Positions 26,573 through 34,683 of a DNA stretch of 64,000 nt are shown here, one piece after another. Origin of the DNA: Brevibacterium permense (GTDB taxonomy: Bacteria; Actinomycetota; Actinomycetes; Actinomycetales; Brevibacteriaceae). The stretch is from assembly GCF_013280495.1 (NCBI RefSeq), contig NZ_JABSSX010000010.1:1-64000 (forward strand). The letters are read 5' to 3'. Position numbers and translations under genes: made by a program. Within the stretch, counting starts at the first letter, position 1. Each line of letters begins with the position of its first letter. The notes under the pieces are model-generated. The model made no database searches, had not been told where the DNA came from, and worked only from the letters and a program-made list of their open reading frames with translations.

Positions 26573-28393
26573 TCAGCTCAGGTGATGAACCTCCTGCAGC
26601 CCGTACACCGGAGTCTCGATGCCTTCGTGCCGGGCCTTGAGCTGCAGGGCAAGGTAGAGCGAGTAATGACGTGCCTGGTGGAGGTTGCCGCCCATGAACC
26701 ACAGGTTCTCCTGCTGGGTGGGCTTCCACATATTGCGCTGCTCGCCTTCCCACGGGCCTGGGTCCTTCGTCGTCTCCGACCCCAGCCCCCAGCACTTGCC
26801 GACCTTGTCCGCGGTCTCCTGGTCGACGAGGTCCGCGACCCAGCCGTTCATCGACCCATAGCCGGTGGCGTAGACGACGAGGTCAGCCGGCAGTTCGGTC
26901 CCGTCGTCGAGGACGACAGCATCCTCGGTGAGGTGGTCGACCTGCCCTTTGGCTAGCTTCACCTTGCCGTCGGCGACGAGTTCGGCGGATCCGACATCGA
27001 TGTAGTAGCCCGAGCCGCGGCGCAGATACTTGAGGAACAGACCAGACTCGTCGTCGCCGAAGTCGAGGTCGAAGCCCGCGGCTTCCATCCGCTGGTAGAA
27101 GTCCTTATCCGCTTCCTTGATCTGGTCGTAGAGCGGTATCTGGAACTCGTGCATGATCCGGTACGGCAGTGACGCGAAGATGAGATCCGCCTTCTCCGTC
27201 GTCACGCCGTTCTCCAGAGCGCGTTCGGAGTACAGGTCGCCCATCGCGATCTCCACGAGCGAGTCGCTCTTGACGATATGCGTGCTCGATCGCTGCACCA
27301 TCGTGACGTCGGCACCGTTCTCGTACAGAGCACCGCAGATGTCGAAGGCGGAGTTGTTGCTGCCGATGACCACGACCTGCTTGCCCGCATAAGCGTCGGG
27401 GCCCGGGTGCTGCGAGGAGTGCTGCTGCTCGCCCTTGAAGATGTCCGAGCCCGGGAACGTGGGGATGCTCGGCTTGCCTGACATGCCCGTGGCCATCACC
27501 AGATGGGTCGGCCGCAGAGTGACCTTCTCCCCGTTCCGGTCGACCTCGACCGTCCACCGGCCTTCCGCTTCGTCGTATTTCGCCGACGCAGCTGTGGTCG
27601 ATGACCAGTACGGAATCTCCATCACTTTCGTGTAGAACTCCAACCAGTCAGCGATCTTGTCCTTCGGCGCGAAAACCGGCCAATTGTCGGGGAACTTCAG
27701 GTACGGCAGGTGGTCGTACCAGACCGGGTCGTGCAGGCACAGCGACTTGTACCGCGACCGCCACTGGTCACCCGGCCGCTCCCACCGGTCGATGACCAGC
27801 GAGGGCACCCCGAGTTGGCGGAGGCGAGCGCCGAGGGCGATCCCGCCCTGGCCGCCGCCGACGACGAGGATGTAGGGGTCGGCGCTCTTGCCCCAGGCGG
27901 CGTCCTCTTCGGCGAGCTTCTCCGACCAGCTCTTCCGTTCGGCATCGACGCCGTGCTCGGCGCCCTTGACCCGGCGGGTGCCGCGGGGCTCTTCGTGTCC
28001 GGTGATCTCCTGCAGCGAGGTGAGCACGGTCCAGGCCTTGATGCCGTCTTCGTCGATGAGGCGGACGAGTCCTTTGCCGCGCCCCACCGAGGTGGTGAAG
28101 GTGAACCACGCTTCCGTCACTCCGTCGGCGGTTGCCGCCGGTTCACTGAGTTCGAATTCCTCCGGCGAGACACGATCGAGGTTGTGGGTGAGCAGGTCGG
28201 TGACCCCATCGGGGTTCTCCACGGTTTTGAGATTCCAGGTGAAGGACACAAGGTCCCTCCAATAGCTGTCGGTGGCGAACAGACCGGCGGCGGCCGGAAT
28301 ATCCCGCCGGCTGAGCGCCGATTCGAAATCCTGCAGCCACCTCATAGCGATGTCGTCGGCGGTCAGCTGGGGACGGTCGAGCGTCGTTGTCAT
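26573..28393 (-). CDS. Class B flavin monooxygenase with N-terminal NTF2-like domain
   Basis: A 606-residue FAD/NAD(P)H monooxygenase. Residues ~5-140 look like a SnoaL/NTF2-type domain (WLQDFESALSRRDIPAAAGLFATDSYWRD). The FAD-binding motif VVGGGQGGIALGARL is near residue 175, the FMO/BVMO-like fingerprint FKGEQQHSSQHPG mid-protein, and the NADPH-binding loop VVIGSNNSAFDICGAL after it. ATG follows AGGAGGAG. The gene is divergent from a GAF-domain regulator 156 bp away. The substrate is unknown, perhaps an aromatic or aliphatic ketone or an amine. Confidence 0.85.
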   Translation of the reverse strand: MTTTLDRPQLTADDIAMRWLQDFESALSRRDIPAAAGLFATDSYWRDLVSFTWNLKTVENPDGVTDLLTHNLDRVSPEEFELSEPAATADGVTEAWFTFTTSVGRGKGLVRLIDEDGIKAWTVLTSLQEITGHEEPRGTRRVKGAEHGVDAERKSWSEKLAEEDAAWGKSADPYILVVGGGQGGIALGARLRQLGVPSLVIDRWERPGDQWRSRYKSLCLHDPVWYDHLPYLKFPDNWPVFAPKDKIADWLEFYTKVMEIPYWSSTTAASAKYDEAEGRWTVEVDRNGEKVTLRPTHLVMATGMSGKPSIPTFPGSDIFKGEQQHSSQHPGPDAYAGKQVVVIGSNNSAFDICGALYENGADVTMVQRSSTHIVKSDSLVEIAMGDLYSERALENGVTTEKADLIFASLPYRIMHEFQIPLYDQIKEADKDFYQRMEAAGFDLDFGDDESGLFLKYLRRGSGYYIDVGSAELVADGKVKLAKGQVDHLTEDAVVLDDGTELPADLVVYATGYGSMNGWVADLVDQETADKVGKCWGLGSETTKDPGPWEGEQRNMWKPTQQENLWFMGGNLHQARHYSLYLALQLKARHEGIETPVYGLQEVHHLS

Positions 28394-28514
28394 CTCACTC
28401 CTCCTCATTGAGTTCAGTGACTCCAAACTAGGCCGGGCACTACCGGTTCAAAAGAGTTGCACCGGATTGCATGGACCACGCTGTGCCGGGATTCTCACCA
28501 AAGCTTCGACCCCA

Positions 28515-28549
28515 TGGTCAGTGGTGCGTTCCCGTCCTATACTCAAGGC
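28515..28549 (+). promoter_or_regulatory. Leaderless sigma-A-type promoter of the GAF regulator
   Basis: The -35 TGGTCA (28515-28520) is 17 bp from the -10 TATACT (28538-28543), which is 6 nt from ATG 28550. No ribosome binding site is visible. This is the clearest of the leaderless promoters in the window. Confidence 0.65.
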
Positions 28550-29710
28550 ATGCTTCAGCCGGATCTGGCGCATCTCGCCAGAGATCTGACACGCATTCAC
28601 GATGCTGTGATCACCGGGGCGTCGCCGCCGGTGCAACCGCGCGCGCTGGTCAGGCGCTCGTGGGATCGGATGCTGCGCTTGGGGCTGGACCCGGATGGCG
28701 CGAATGCGCGGATCGTCGCCGATGGGGCCGAGTTGGAGACTCGGCGGAGGACGTCACGGCTGAGGCTGGTCGTCGATGAGATGCGCTCAGTGCTGTTGCG
28801 GGCTCCTGACGCCGCGCCGTTCATCCTCGTCGTCACGGATGCCGACGGCGTCATTCTGTGGAGAGATGGTGCGGCTTCCGCCAGACGGCAAGCCGATGAG
28901 CTCGGATTCGTCGAAGGAGCGCATTGGTCCGAAGCCAAGGTCGGCACAAACGCCATCGGCACGGCGCTGGCCGAGGAGGCACCCGTCCAGCTCTTCTCCG
29001 CCGAACATTTTGAGGCCTCTCAGCACCCTTGGTACTGCAGTGCCGTGCCCGTGCACGACCCGCATGACGGGACTCTCTTGGGAGTCGTCGACATCAGCGG
29101 TCCGGCGATGACGCTTCACCCGGCTGTGCAGTCCTTGGTGACGACGGCGGTGCGCCTGGCCGAAGCCCGGCTGATGATCGCTCAGCAGGAGGCACTCAAC
29201 ACTCTGCGCGATCGGATGTCGGCCATGCTCGCCGGCACGTCCGGCCCGGCCCTCGTCGTCGACGATGCCGGATGGGTGGCTTATCAGCAGGGCGTGCGCA
29301 GCCGCGACCGCATCGAGGTGCCGGCCGCTGACCGTTCGATCCTCATCCCCGGTGCCGGTCTGTGCCTGCCGGAGAAGATCACCGGTGGATGGCTGCTGCG
29401 GCCCACCGGCGACCGTCGAGCTTCGGTGACTCTGCGGACGAAGCAAGATCCACCCGTTCTCAATATCCATTCCGGCACCGAACCCCTGGTCGTTCCGCTC
29501 ACGCCACGGCGGGCACAGATTCTGGCGGCGGTCACCTCTGCGGGGGCTGCGGGGATCAGCGCTCCCGACCTCAGCCAGCGCCTTTACGGGGACGGCGACC
29601 ATGTGGTCACCGTCCGCGCAGAGGTCTCGCGTCTGCGCCGTTCGGTCGGAGCCCTGCTCGCCACCCGGCCATATCGGTGGGCCGATGGGGTGAGCGCGCG
29701 GGTGGACTAG
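28550..29710 (+). CDS. GAF-domain transcriptional regulator
   Basis: A 386-residue actinobacterial GAF regulator. An N-terminal helical region (SWDRMLRLGLDPDGANARI) resembles the start of AcoR-type activators. A GAF sensor follows at ~85-205 (WSEAKVGTNAIGTALAEEAPVQLFSAEHF, then HPWYCSAVPVHDPHDGTLLGVVDISGP). The C-terminal wHTH-like domain covers residues ~315-386 (LTPRRAQILAAVTSAGAAGISAPDLSQRLYG). It lacks the sigma-54 AAA+ domain. It is divergent from the flavin monooxygenase and probably activates it in response to a substrate. A shortened relative is the pseudogene at 48897. Confidence 0.82.
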   Translation: MLQPDLAHLARDLTRIHDAVITGASPPVQPRALVRRSWDRMLRLGLDPDGANARIVADGAELETRRRTSRLRLVVDEMRSVLLRAPDAAPFILVVTDADGVILWRDGAASARRQADELGFVEGAHWSEAKVGTNAIGTALAEEAPVQLFSAEHFEASQHPWYCSAVPVHDPHDGTLLGVVDISGPAMTLHPAVQSLVTTAVRLAEARLMIAQQEALNTLRDRMSAMLAGTSGPALVVDDAGWVAYQQGVRSRDRIEVPAADRSILIPGAGLCLPEKITGGWLLRPTGDRRASVTLRTKQDPPVLNIHSGTEPLVVPLTPRRAQILAAVTSAGAAGISAPDLSQRLYGDGDHVVTVRAEVSRLRRSVGALLATRPYRWADGVSARVD

Positions 29711-29944
29711 GCCGGTCACGACGTCGCCGGGGAACAGAATCGGCTGAGAGATCGAGAAGCACGAAAGAGGCACTCCTGAGCGACGGCTAGTTTCCCACCG
29801 CGCCGAGCCACCGGGGACAGCGCATTCGCAACGTTCTTTCGGTGCTCGCCAACGCTGGCACGACGCCGATGCTTATCGGGCACTGCAGCCGCTTATGTCT
29901 GCAACCCGTGAAGATTCGGTGAAGTAAAATCTGAGGAACACCCC

Positions 29945-30604
29945 TTGACTCCGAAGAACGGTTCACCAGAGTTGACTCTTTCCCAACAGGCTTACAGTGT
30001 CATCGAAGACATGATCATCAGTGGGTCGATTCCTGCCGGCAGCTACATCACCGAACCCGAACTCGTGGAGAAGACCGGCTTGGGCAGGACACCCATCCGC
30101 GAGGCGTTGCAGCGCCTCGCACGCGAGCACATGGTGACCATCCGGCCCCGCCGAGGCATCTACGTTCCCTCTCTGGAGTATGAGACCGAATTGCGTATCC
30201 TCGAAGTCCGCAGAGAGCTCGACGTCGTCGCCGTCCGCCTCGCCGCCAGACGAGCCTCAGATGACCAGCGCAGCAAGATGCGATCTCTGGCCGCGCAGCT
30301 CGAGCAGATCGGATCCGACTTTCCGACTTACGCGGAGACCATCCGCGAAACTCATCAACTGCTGGCAGCCGCCACCAAGAACACCTACCTCGTCGAATCT
30401 CTGCTTCCGCTGCAGAATCTCTCTCGACGCTACTGGATCTCCAACCTCGTCGATGTCGAGAAGGAGATCGCAGCCAGTTCCGGCTGCCATCTGCGCATGC
30501 TCAGAGGCGCGGCGGACATGGACGTTGACGCGGCAGAGAAAGCCGCCTACGATCTCAACGACTATCTGGTCGACTATGCAACGAGAGCGGCGCAGATGGC
30601 CTGA
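29945..30604 (+). CDS. GntR-family regulator, FCD-like
   Basis: A 219-residue regulator. The winged helix covers residues ~10-75 (ITEPELVEKTGLGRTPIREALQRLAREHMVTIRPRRGIYV), followed by an FCD-type effector domain (YETELRILEVRRELDVVAVRLAARRA, HQLLAAATKN). The start is TTG at 29945, with GAGGA seven bases upstream. The downstream genes on the opposite strand (flavin-reductase-like protein and NCS1 permease) are the likely targets, through the AATATATC repeats at 32837-32855. Confidence 0.85.
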   Translation: MTPKNGSPELTLSQQAYSVIEDMIISGSIPAGSYITEPELVEKTGLGRTPIREALQRLAREHMVTIRPRRGIYVPSLEYETELRILEVRRELDVVAVRLAARRASDDQRSKMRSLAAQLEQIGSDFPTYAETIRETHQLLAAATKNTYLVESLLPLQNLSRRYWISNLVDVEKEIAASSGCHLRMLRGAADMDVDAAEKAAYDLNDYLVDYATRAAQMA

Positions 30605-30673
30605 CTCAGCTATCTGCGCCGCAACGGGTTCGCCTGCCGGCTCAGTCCGCTGACCCAGCCGGAGCCGTCCCGA

Positions 30674-31330
30674 TCAGGTCGGGTTTCCCGACAACCCCGC
30701 TTGTGCGTCCCCATCGGCACCCGGCACGCGCATCTCGAAGGTCTCGGTCACGACCGTGTAGTCGAAGTAGCCCATGCGCGCAATCGGCTTGGCCTTGAGG
30801 ATGTCGATCTTGCCATCCTCCGAGACATAGTCATCGTTGAGGTGGATGCGCTCGACCGAGGCATAGACGATGTCGATCGAGCCCACCTTCGAGTTGCCGG
30901 GCAGCCGGTGAGTGGAGATGTACTTGCACTCGTACTGGAACGGGCTCTCGGCGATCATCGGGGTCGCGGACAGGTCAGCCGAGCGACGGGTGACGTCCAT
31001 CTGGTCGAACTCGGATTCGTGCGCGTCCATCACCTGGGCGCTGATGTTGACCTGCTCGCGCAGATCCCAGGTGGCCATGTTCCACACGAACCAGCCGGTC
31101 TCCTCGGCGTTGAGCACGGTGTCCTTGCGACGCCCATCGGGGTACTGGTTGGCCGCGAACATCACCATCGGCGGATCGAATGTGAGGTTCTGCCACTGGC
31201 TGTAGGGAGCGATGTTCTCGACTCCATCGGCGCTCACGCTCGAGAGCCAGCCGATGGGACGCGGCACCGTCAGCGCCTTGAACGGCGAATGTTCGAGGGG
31301 ACGGTTCTTCGACGAAGGATCGTATTTCAT
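30674..31330 (-). CDS. Flavin-reductase-like FMN-binding domain protein
   Basis: A 218-residue protein of the flavin reductase-like family (split beta-barrel). Signature segments are PRPIGWLSSVSADGVENIAPYSQW and an internal NPNPP-like loop here read as FDPPMVMFAANQYPDG. Such proteins bind FMN and either supply reduced flavin or act as oxidoreductases. ATG 31330 follows AAAGGA; the longer start is rejected. It is 72 bp downstream of the NCS1 permease on the same strand, so it is probably co-transcribed and may act on the imported compound. Confidence 0.82.
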   Translation of the reverse strand: MKYDPSSKNRPLEHSPFKALTVPRPIGWLSSVSADGVENIAPYSQWQNLTFDPPMVMFAANQYPDGRRKDTVLNAEETGWFVWNMATWDLREQVNISAQVMDAHESEFDQMDVTRRSADLSATPMIAESPFQYECKYISTHRLPGNSKVGSIDIVYASVERIHLNDDYVSEDGKIDILKAKPIARMGYFDYTVVTETFEMRVPGADGDAQAGLSGNPT

Positions 31331-31402
31331 CTGGATTTTCCTTTGTTGGGTTCGAAGTGGAAGAGATGGTGCCGGCACCGAAGGCCGGGGCGGCAGCCAG
31401 GC

Positions 31403-32794
31403 TCAGGCTGCGGCGGCCTTGACCCGGCGACGCAGGTTTCCGGTCATGAGGTAGTAGAGCACGGCGGAGACGACGACGCCGAGGATCCAGGCGATCTCCG
31501 CGCCATTGAGCAGGTAGGCGATCGGTCCGACGTAGATTGCGCTGTTCATGAACGGGATCTGGACGATGACGCCCGCGAGGTAGGCGATATAGGCGATCCA
31601 GTTGAACTTCCCGTAGATCCCATTCGGGTCGAACAGGCCTTTGATGTCGTACTTCTTATTGCGCACCAGGTAGAAGTCGACGAGGTTGACCGCCGACCAC
31701 GGTGTCATGAAGTAGAGGAGGAAGAGCAGGAAGTTCTGGAACACAGTGAGGAAGTTCTCCGAGGCGGCCAGGGCGATGGCAAGCGCCACCGCGGTCACGC
31801 CGAGGATGAACAGCATGCGCGTGTACGACTTCAGATGGTTCTGCTTGGTGAAGGCGGAGACGATCGTCGTGATCGACATGAACCCGCCGTAGGCGCTGAG
31901 CGTGTTCCCGGCAAGCTTGCCCAGGATGACCGCGAGGAGGACGATCACGCCGAACTTCCCTGCCAGGTCGGTGATGTAGCCGACCTCGCTGCCGCTGAAC
32001 GCGTCACCGCCGAGGAACGCGGCGAAGGCGCCGACGGTCATCGCGAGGCTCGCACCGAGGACGCTGCCGAGGAACGTCCACCCGACGGTGGCGTTCTGCG
32101 AGGTAGTCTCGGGCAGGTAGCGGCTGTAATCGGCGATGTACGGGCCGAAGGTCAGCTGCCACGAGGCGGAGAGCGAGACGCCGAGGACGAACGGAGCCAT
32201 CGCGAATCCGTTGCTCGCCGTGATGGACTCTCCCATATCGCCCGTGACCATGACGACGATGAGCCAGACGAAGACGATGGCGCTGAGGAACGCCGGCAGG
32301 TGCGAGAACCGGTGGATCCAGCGATAGCCGACGATGGCCGAGAGCGCACAGAAGACCGCGAAGAGGATCGCACCGATCTGCGGCGAGACGTGGAACAGCA
32401 GCCCGAGCGCCTGACCTCCAAGGACGAGCCCCGTGGCATAGAAGCCGATGTAGATGAAGAGTGCGAGGACCAGCGGCAGGATCGCACCATAGAAGCCGAA
32501 CTGTGCCCGGCTCTGGATCATCTGCGGCACCCCGAGTTGCGGTCCCTGCGCCGAGTGCAGAGCGGTGATGTACCCGCCGAGGATGTTGCCGAGCAGGATC
32601 GCCGGGATCGACCACAGCGCCGAGTTCCCGAGAATCGTCATGAGCGCACCCGTGACGAGAGCGGTGATGGAGCTGTTCGCGGCGAACCACACGAAGAGCA
32701 GGGAGATCGGGCGTCCGTGACGTTCGGACGGCGGGATGTAGTCGATGGTTCGTTTCTCGACGAATTTAGGTTGAAGCTCGGGTGTAGCAGTCAT
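31403..32794 (-). CDS. NCS1-family nucleobase/hydantoin/allantoin permease
   Basis: A 463-residue permease with about 12 helices of the nucleobase:cation symporter-1 family. The start region DYIPPSERHGRPISLLFVWFAAN, the ASWQLTFGPYIADYSRYLP loop (helix 6) and TPWSAVNLVDFYLVRN near helix 10 are typical of cytosine/purine permeases. GGAGG lies before tandem ATGs at 32797 and 32794; the second has better spacing. With the downstream flavin-reductase-like gene it suggests uptake and oxidation or reduction of an N-heterocycle. The substrate is not determined. Confidence 0.88.
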   Translation of the reverse strand: MTATPELQPKFVEKRTIDYIPPSERHGRPISLLFVWFAANSSITALVTGALMTILGNSALWSIPAILLGNILGGYITALHSAQGPQLGVPQMIQSRAQFGFYGAILPLVLALFIYIGFYATGLVLGGQALGLLFHVSPQIGAILFAVFCALSAIVGYRWIHRFSHLPAFLSAIVFVWLIVVMVTGDMGESITASNGFAMAPFVLGVSLSASWQLTFGPYIADYSRYLPETTSQNATVGWTFLGSVLGASLAMTVGAFAAFLGGDAFSGSEVGYITDLAGKFGVIVLLAVILGKLAGNTLSAYGGFMSITTIVSAFTKQNHLKSYTRMLFILGVTAVALAIALAASENFLTVFQNFLLFLLYFMTPWSAVNLVDFYLVRNKKYDIKGLFDPNGIYGKFNWIAYIAYLAGVIVQIPFMNSAIYVGPIAYLLNGAEIAWILGVVVSAVLYYLMTGNLRRRVKAAAA

Positions 32795-32836
32795 CATGAC
32801 CTCCATTGCACGGCTGCGTTAAGTGCAGTGTCGTGA

Positions 32837-32855
32837 AATATATCACCAATATATC
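32837..32855. promoter_or_regulatory. AATATATC direct repeats upstream of the NCS1 permease
   Basis: Two copies of AATATATC (32837-32844 and 32848-32855) occur 11 bp apart, one helical turn. This is an AT-rich patch that stands out from the surrounding GC-rich DNA. It is a candidate binding site for the neighbouring GntR-type regulator. Confidence 0.5.
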
Positions 32856-33164
32856 TTAGGTCACAATACCGTCGGACCCTTTTCATTCGGCCGCGACGAG
32901 CAACGATCCGCGAAGTTCCGCGCGTCGTCGAGACAGGGAATCGCCCGCCCGGAACAGCGCCGAAACTGTGCTTGCCGACCGGGTCTGTGCTGAAAAGAGA
33001 GCCCTCACGTGTACCAGCGTTGGGAGGTCGGAATGGCTGGCGAGAAGCTCGACCTCGAAATGCAGGGCACGGGAGGATTCCTGGCTCGAATCCACACAGC
33101 GATGGAAACCGAGGAGATCGCTCTGATGTTCGACGATGCCGAGAATCACTGTGCAGACTGTGAA
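32856..33164. other. Intergenic region between NCS1 permease and purA
   Basis: No gene recognised. An ATG at 33033 is preceded by GGGAGG, but its frame has no stop before the purA terminator and then runs antisense through purA, so it is not called. The rest shows no clear signal. Confidence 0.35.
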
Positions 33165-33197
33165 GGGCGGGGCCGACATCGTCTGTCGGCCCCGCCC
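33165..33197 (-). terminator. purA terminator
   Basis: Perfect 14-bp stem GGGCGGGGCCGACA (33165-33178) with its complement (33184-33197), 5-nt loop, 24 bp beyond the purA stop. Confidence 0.8.
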
Positions 33198-33221
33198 TCA
33201 GTGTTCAGTTCTGCTGAGACC

Positions 33222-34508
33222 TCAGTCCAGCAGGTCGTGTCGCACGATCGACTGTTCGCGATCGGGACCGACGCCGATGACCGACATCCGGCAGCTCGAG
33301 AGCTCCTCGAGTGCGAGCACGTACTTCTGCGCGTTCTCCGGCAGATCGTCGAAGGTCCGAGCCTTCGTGATGTCCTCGGTCCAGCCGTCGAAGTACTCGA
33401 AGATCGGCTTCGCATGGTGGAACTCGGTCTGCGACACCGGCATCTCGTCATGACGCTCGCCGTCGACTTCGTAGGCCACGCACACGGGGATCCGCTCGAT
33501 GCCGGTGAGCACGTCGAGCTTCGTCAGCACATAGTCGGTGAAGCCGTTGGTGCGAGCGGCGTAGCGGGCGATGACCGCGTCGTACCAGCCGCAACGGCGC
33601 GGACGACCGGTGTTGACACCGAATTCTCCGCCGGCCTTCTGCAGGTATTCGCCCATCTCATCGAAGAGCTCGGTCGGGAACGGGCCGGCGCCCACACGGG
33701 TGGTGTACGCCTTGACGATGCCGACGACGCGGTTGATCCGGGTCGGGCCGATGCCCGTGCCCACGCAGGATCCGCCGGCGGTCGGGTTCGACGAGGTGAC
33801 GAACGGGTAGGTGCCGTGGTCGACGTCGAGCATGGTCGCTTGACCACCCTCCATGACGACGACCTCACCGCGGTCGAGCGCCTCATTGAGCATGAGCTCA
33901 GTCTCGGCGACGTAGGGACGCAGACGTTCGATGAAGGGTTCGAAGTATTCGACGATCTCCTCGACCGACACCGCCCGACGGTTGTAGACCTTGACGAGCA
34001 GTTCGTTCTTCTGCCGCAGCGATCCTTCGATCTTCTGACGCAGGATGGACTCGTCGAAGACGTCCTGGACTCGGATGCCCAAGCGCCCGATCTTGTCCAT
34101 ATAGGCCGGCCCGATACCGCGGCCGGTGGTGCCGATGGCCCGCTTGCCGAGGAACCGTTCGGTCACCTTGTCCAGCGTCTGGTGGTACGGGGCCACGAGG
34201 TGCGCATTTGCCGAGATCCGCAGCTTCGAGGTGTCCGCGCCGCGGGATTCGAGGGCGTCGATCTCCTCAAAGAGCGCCTCGAGGTTGACGACGACGCCGT
34301 TGCCGATGACCGGGGTGACGTTCGGTGAGAGGATGCCCGCCGGCAGAAGCTTGAGTTCGTACTTCTCTCCTCCGACGACAACCGTGTGGCCGGCGTTGTT
34401 CCCACCATTGGGCTTGACCACGTAGTCGACGCTGGTGCCGAGGATATCGGTGGTCTTACCTTTACCTTCGTCGCCCCACTGAGCGCCGACGACAACGATT
34501 GCTGGCAT
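33222..34508 (-). CDS. purA: Adenylosuccinate synthetase
   Basis: A 428-residue enzyme converting IMP, aspartate and GTP to adenylosuccinate, the first committed step to AMP. The N-terminal P-loop [14 protein letters not shown], the [12 protein letters not shown] loop, [17 protein letters not shown], and the C-terminal [14 protein letters not shown] with [14 protein letters not shown] are all present. Length is normal. It is monocistronic with its own strong terminator. Confidence 0.97.
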   Translation of the reverse strand: MPAIVVVGAQWGDEGKGKTTDILGTSVDYVVKPNGGNNAGHTVVVGGEKYELKLLPAGILSPNVTPVIGNGVVVNLEALFEEIDALESRGADTSKLRISANAHLVAPYHQTLDKVTERFLGKRAIGTTGRGIGPAYMDKIGRLGIRVQDVFDESILRQKIEGSLRQKNELLVKVYNRRAVSVEEIVEYFEPFIERLRPYVAETELMLNEALDRGEVVVMEGGQATMLDVDHGTYPFVTSSNPTAGGSCVGTGIGPTRINRVVGIVKAYTTRVGAGPFPTELFDEMGEYLQKAGGEFGVNTGRPRRCGWYDAVIARYAARTNGFTDYVLTKLDVLTGIERIPVCVAYEVDGERHDEMPVSQTEFHHAKPIFEYFDGWTEDITKARTFDDLPENAQKYVLALEELSSCRMSVIGVGPDREQSIVRHDLLD

Positions 34509-34600
34509 GAGAGTGCTTCACCTCAAAGTGAAAAGGGGATGTCATTACTCGCTAAGTCTACTGGGTCACACTGTCGCAGCCGCCATCGGGCGCTTTCCCT

Positions 34601-34612
34601 CACCGAGGCGGC
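34601..34612 (+). repeat. Intergenic motif CACCGAGGCGGC, copy 2
   Basis: A one-base variant (T-C-G to C-A in the first bases) of the intergenic TCGCCGAGGCGGC motif, located between the purA start and the stop of the FtsX-type gene. Confidence 0.4.
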
Positions 34613-34683
34613 CGCGGGCAGGAGGCTCCAAGCTCCCGCCCGCGGCCGCACCGAGTACTGAGCACCGAGGTCCGAATCCGGAC

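Noticed and set aside
30701..32836. 711-codon plus-strand frame
   Set aside because: It is antisense to the flavin-reductase-like and NCS1 permease genes, is Glu/Arg/Asp-rich as expected of a shadow frame in high-GC DNA, and has no family signature.
33009..34328. 439-codon plus-strand frame with a GGGAGG before an internal ATG
   Set aside because: It runs through the purA terminator and then antisense to purA. No independent evidence of coding.
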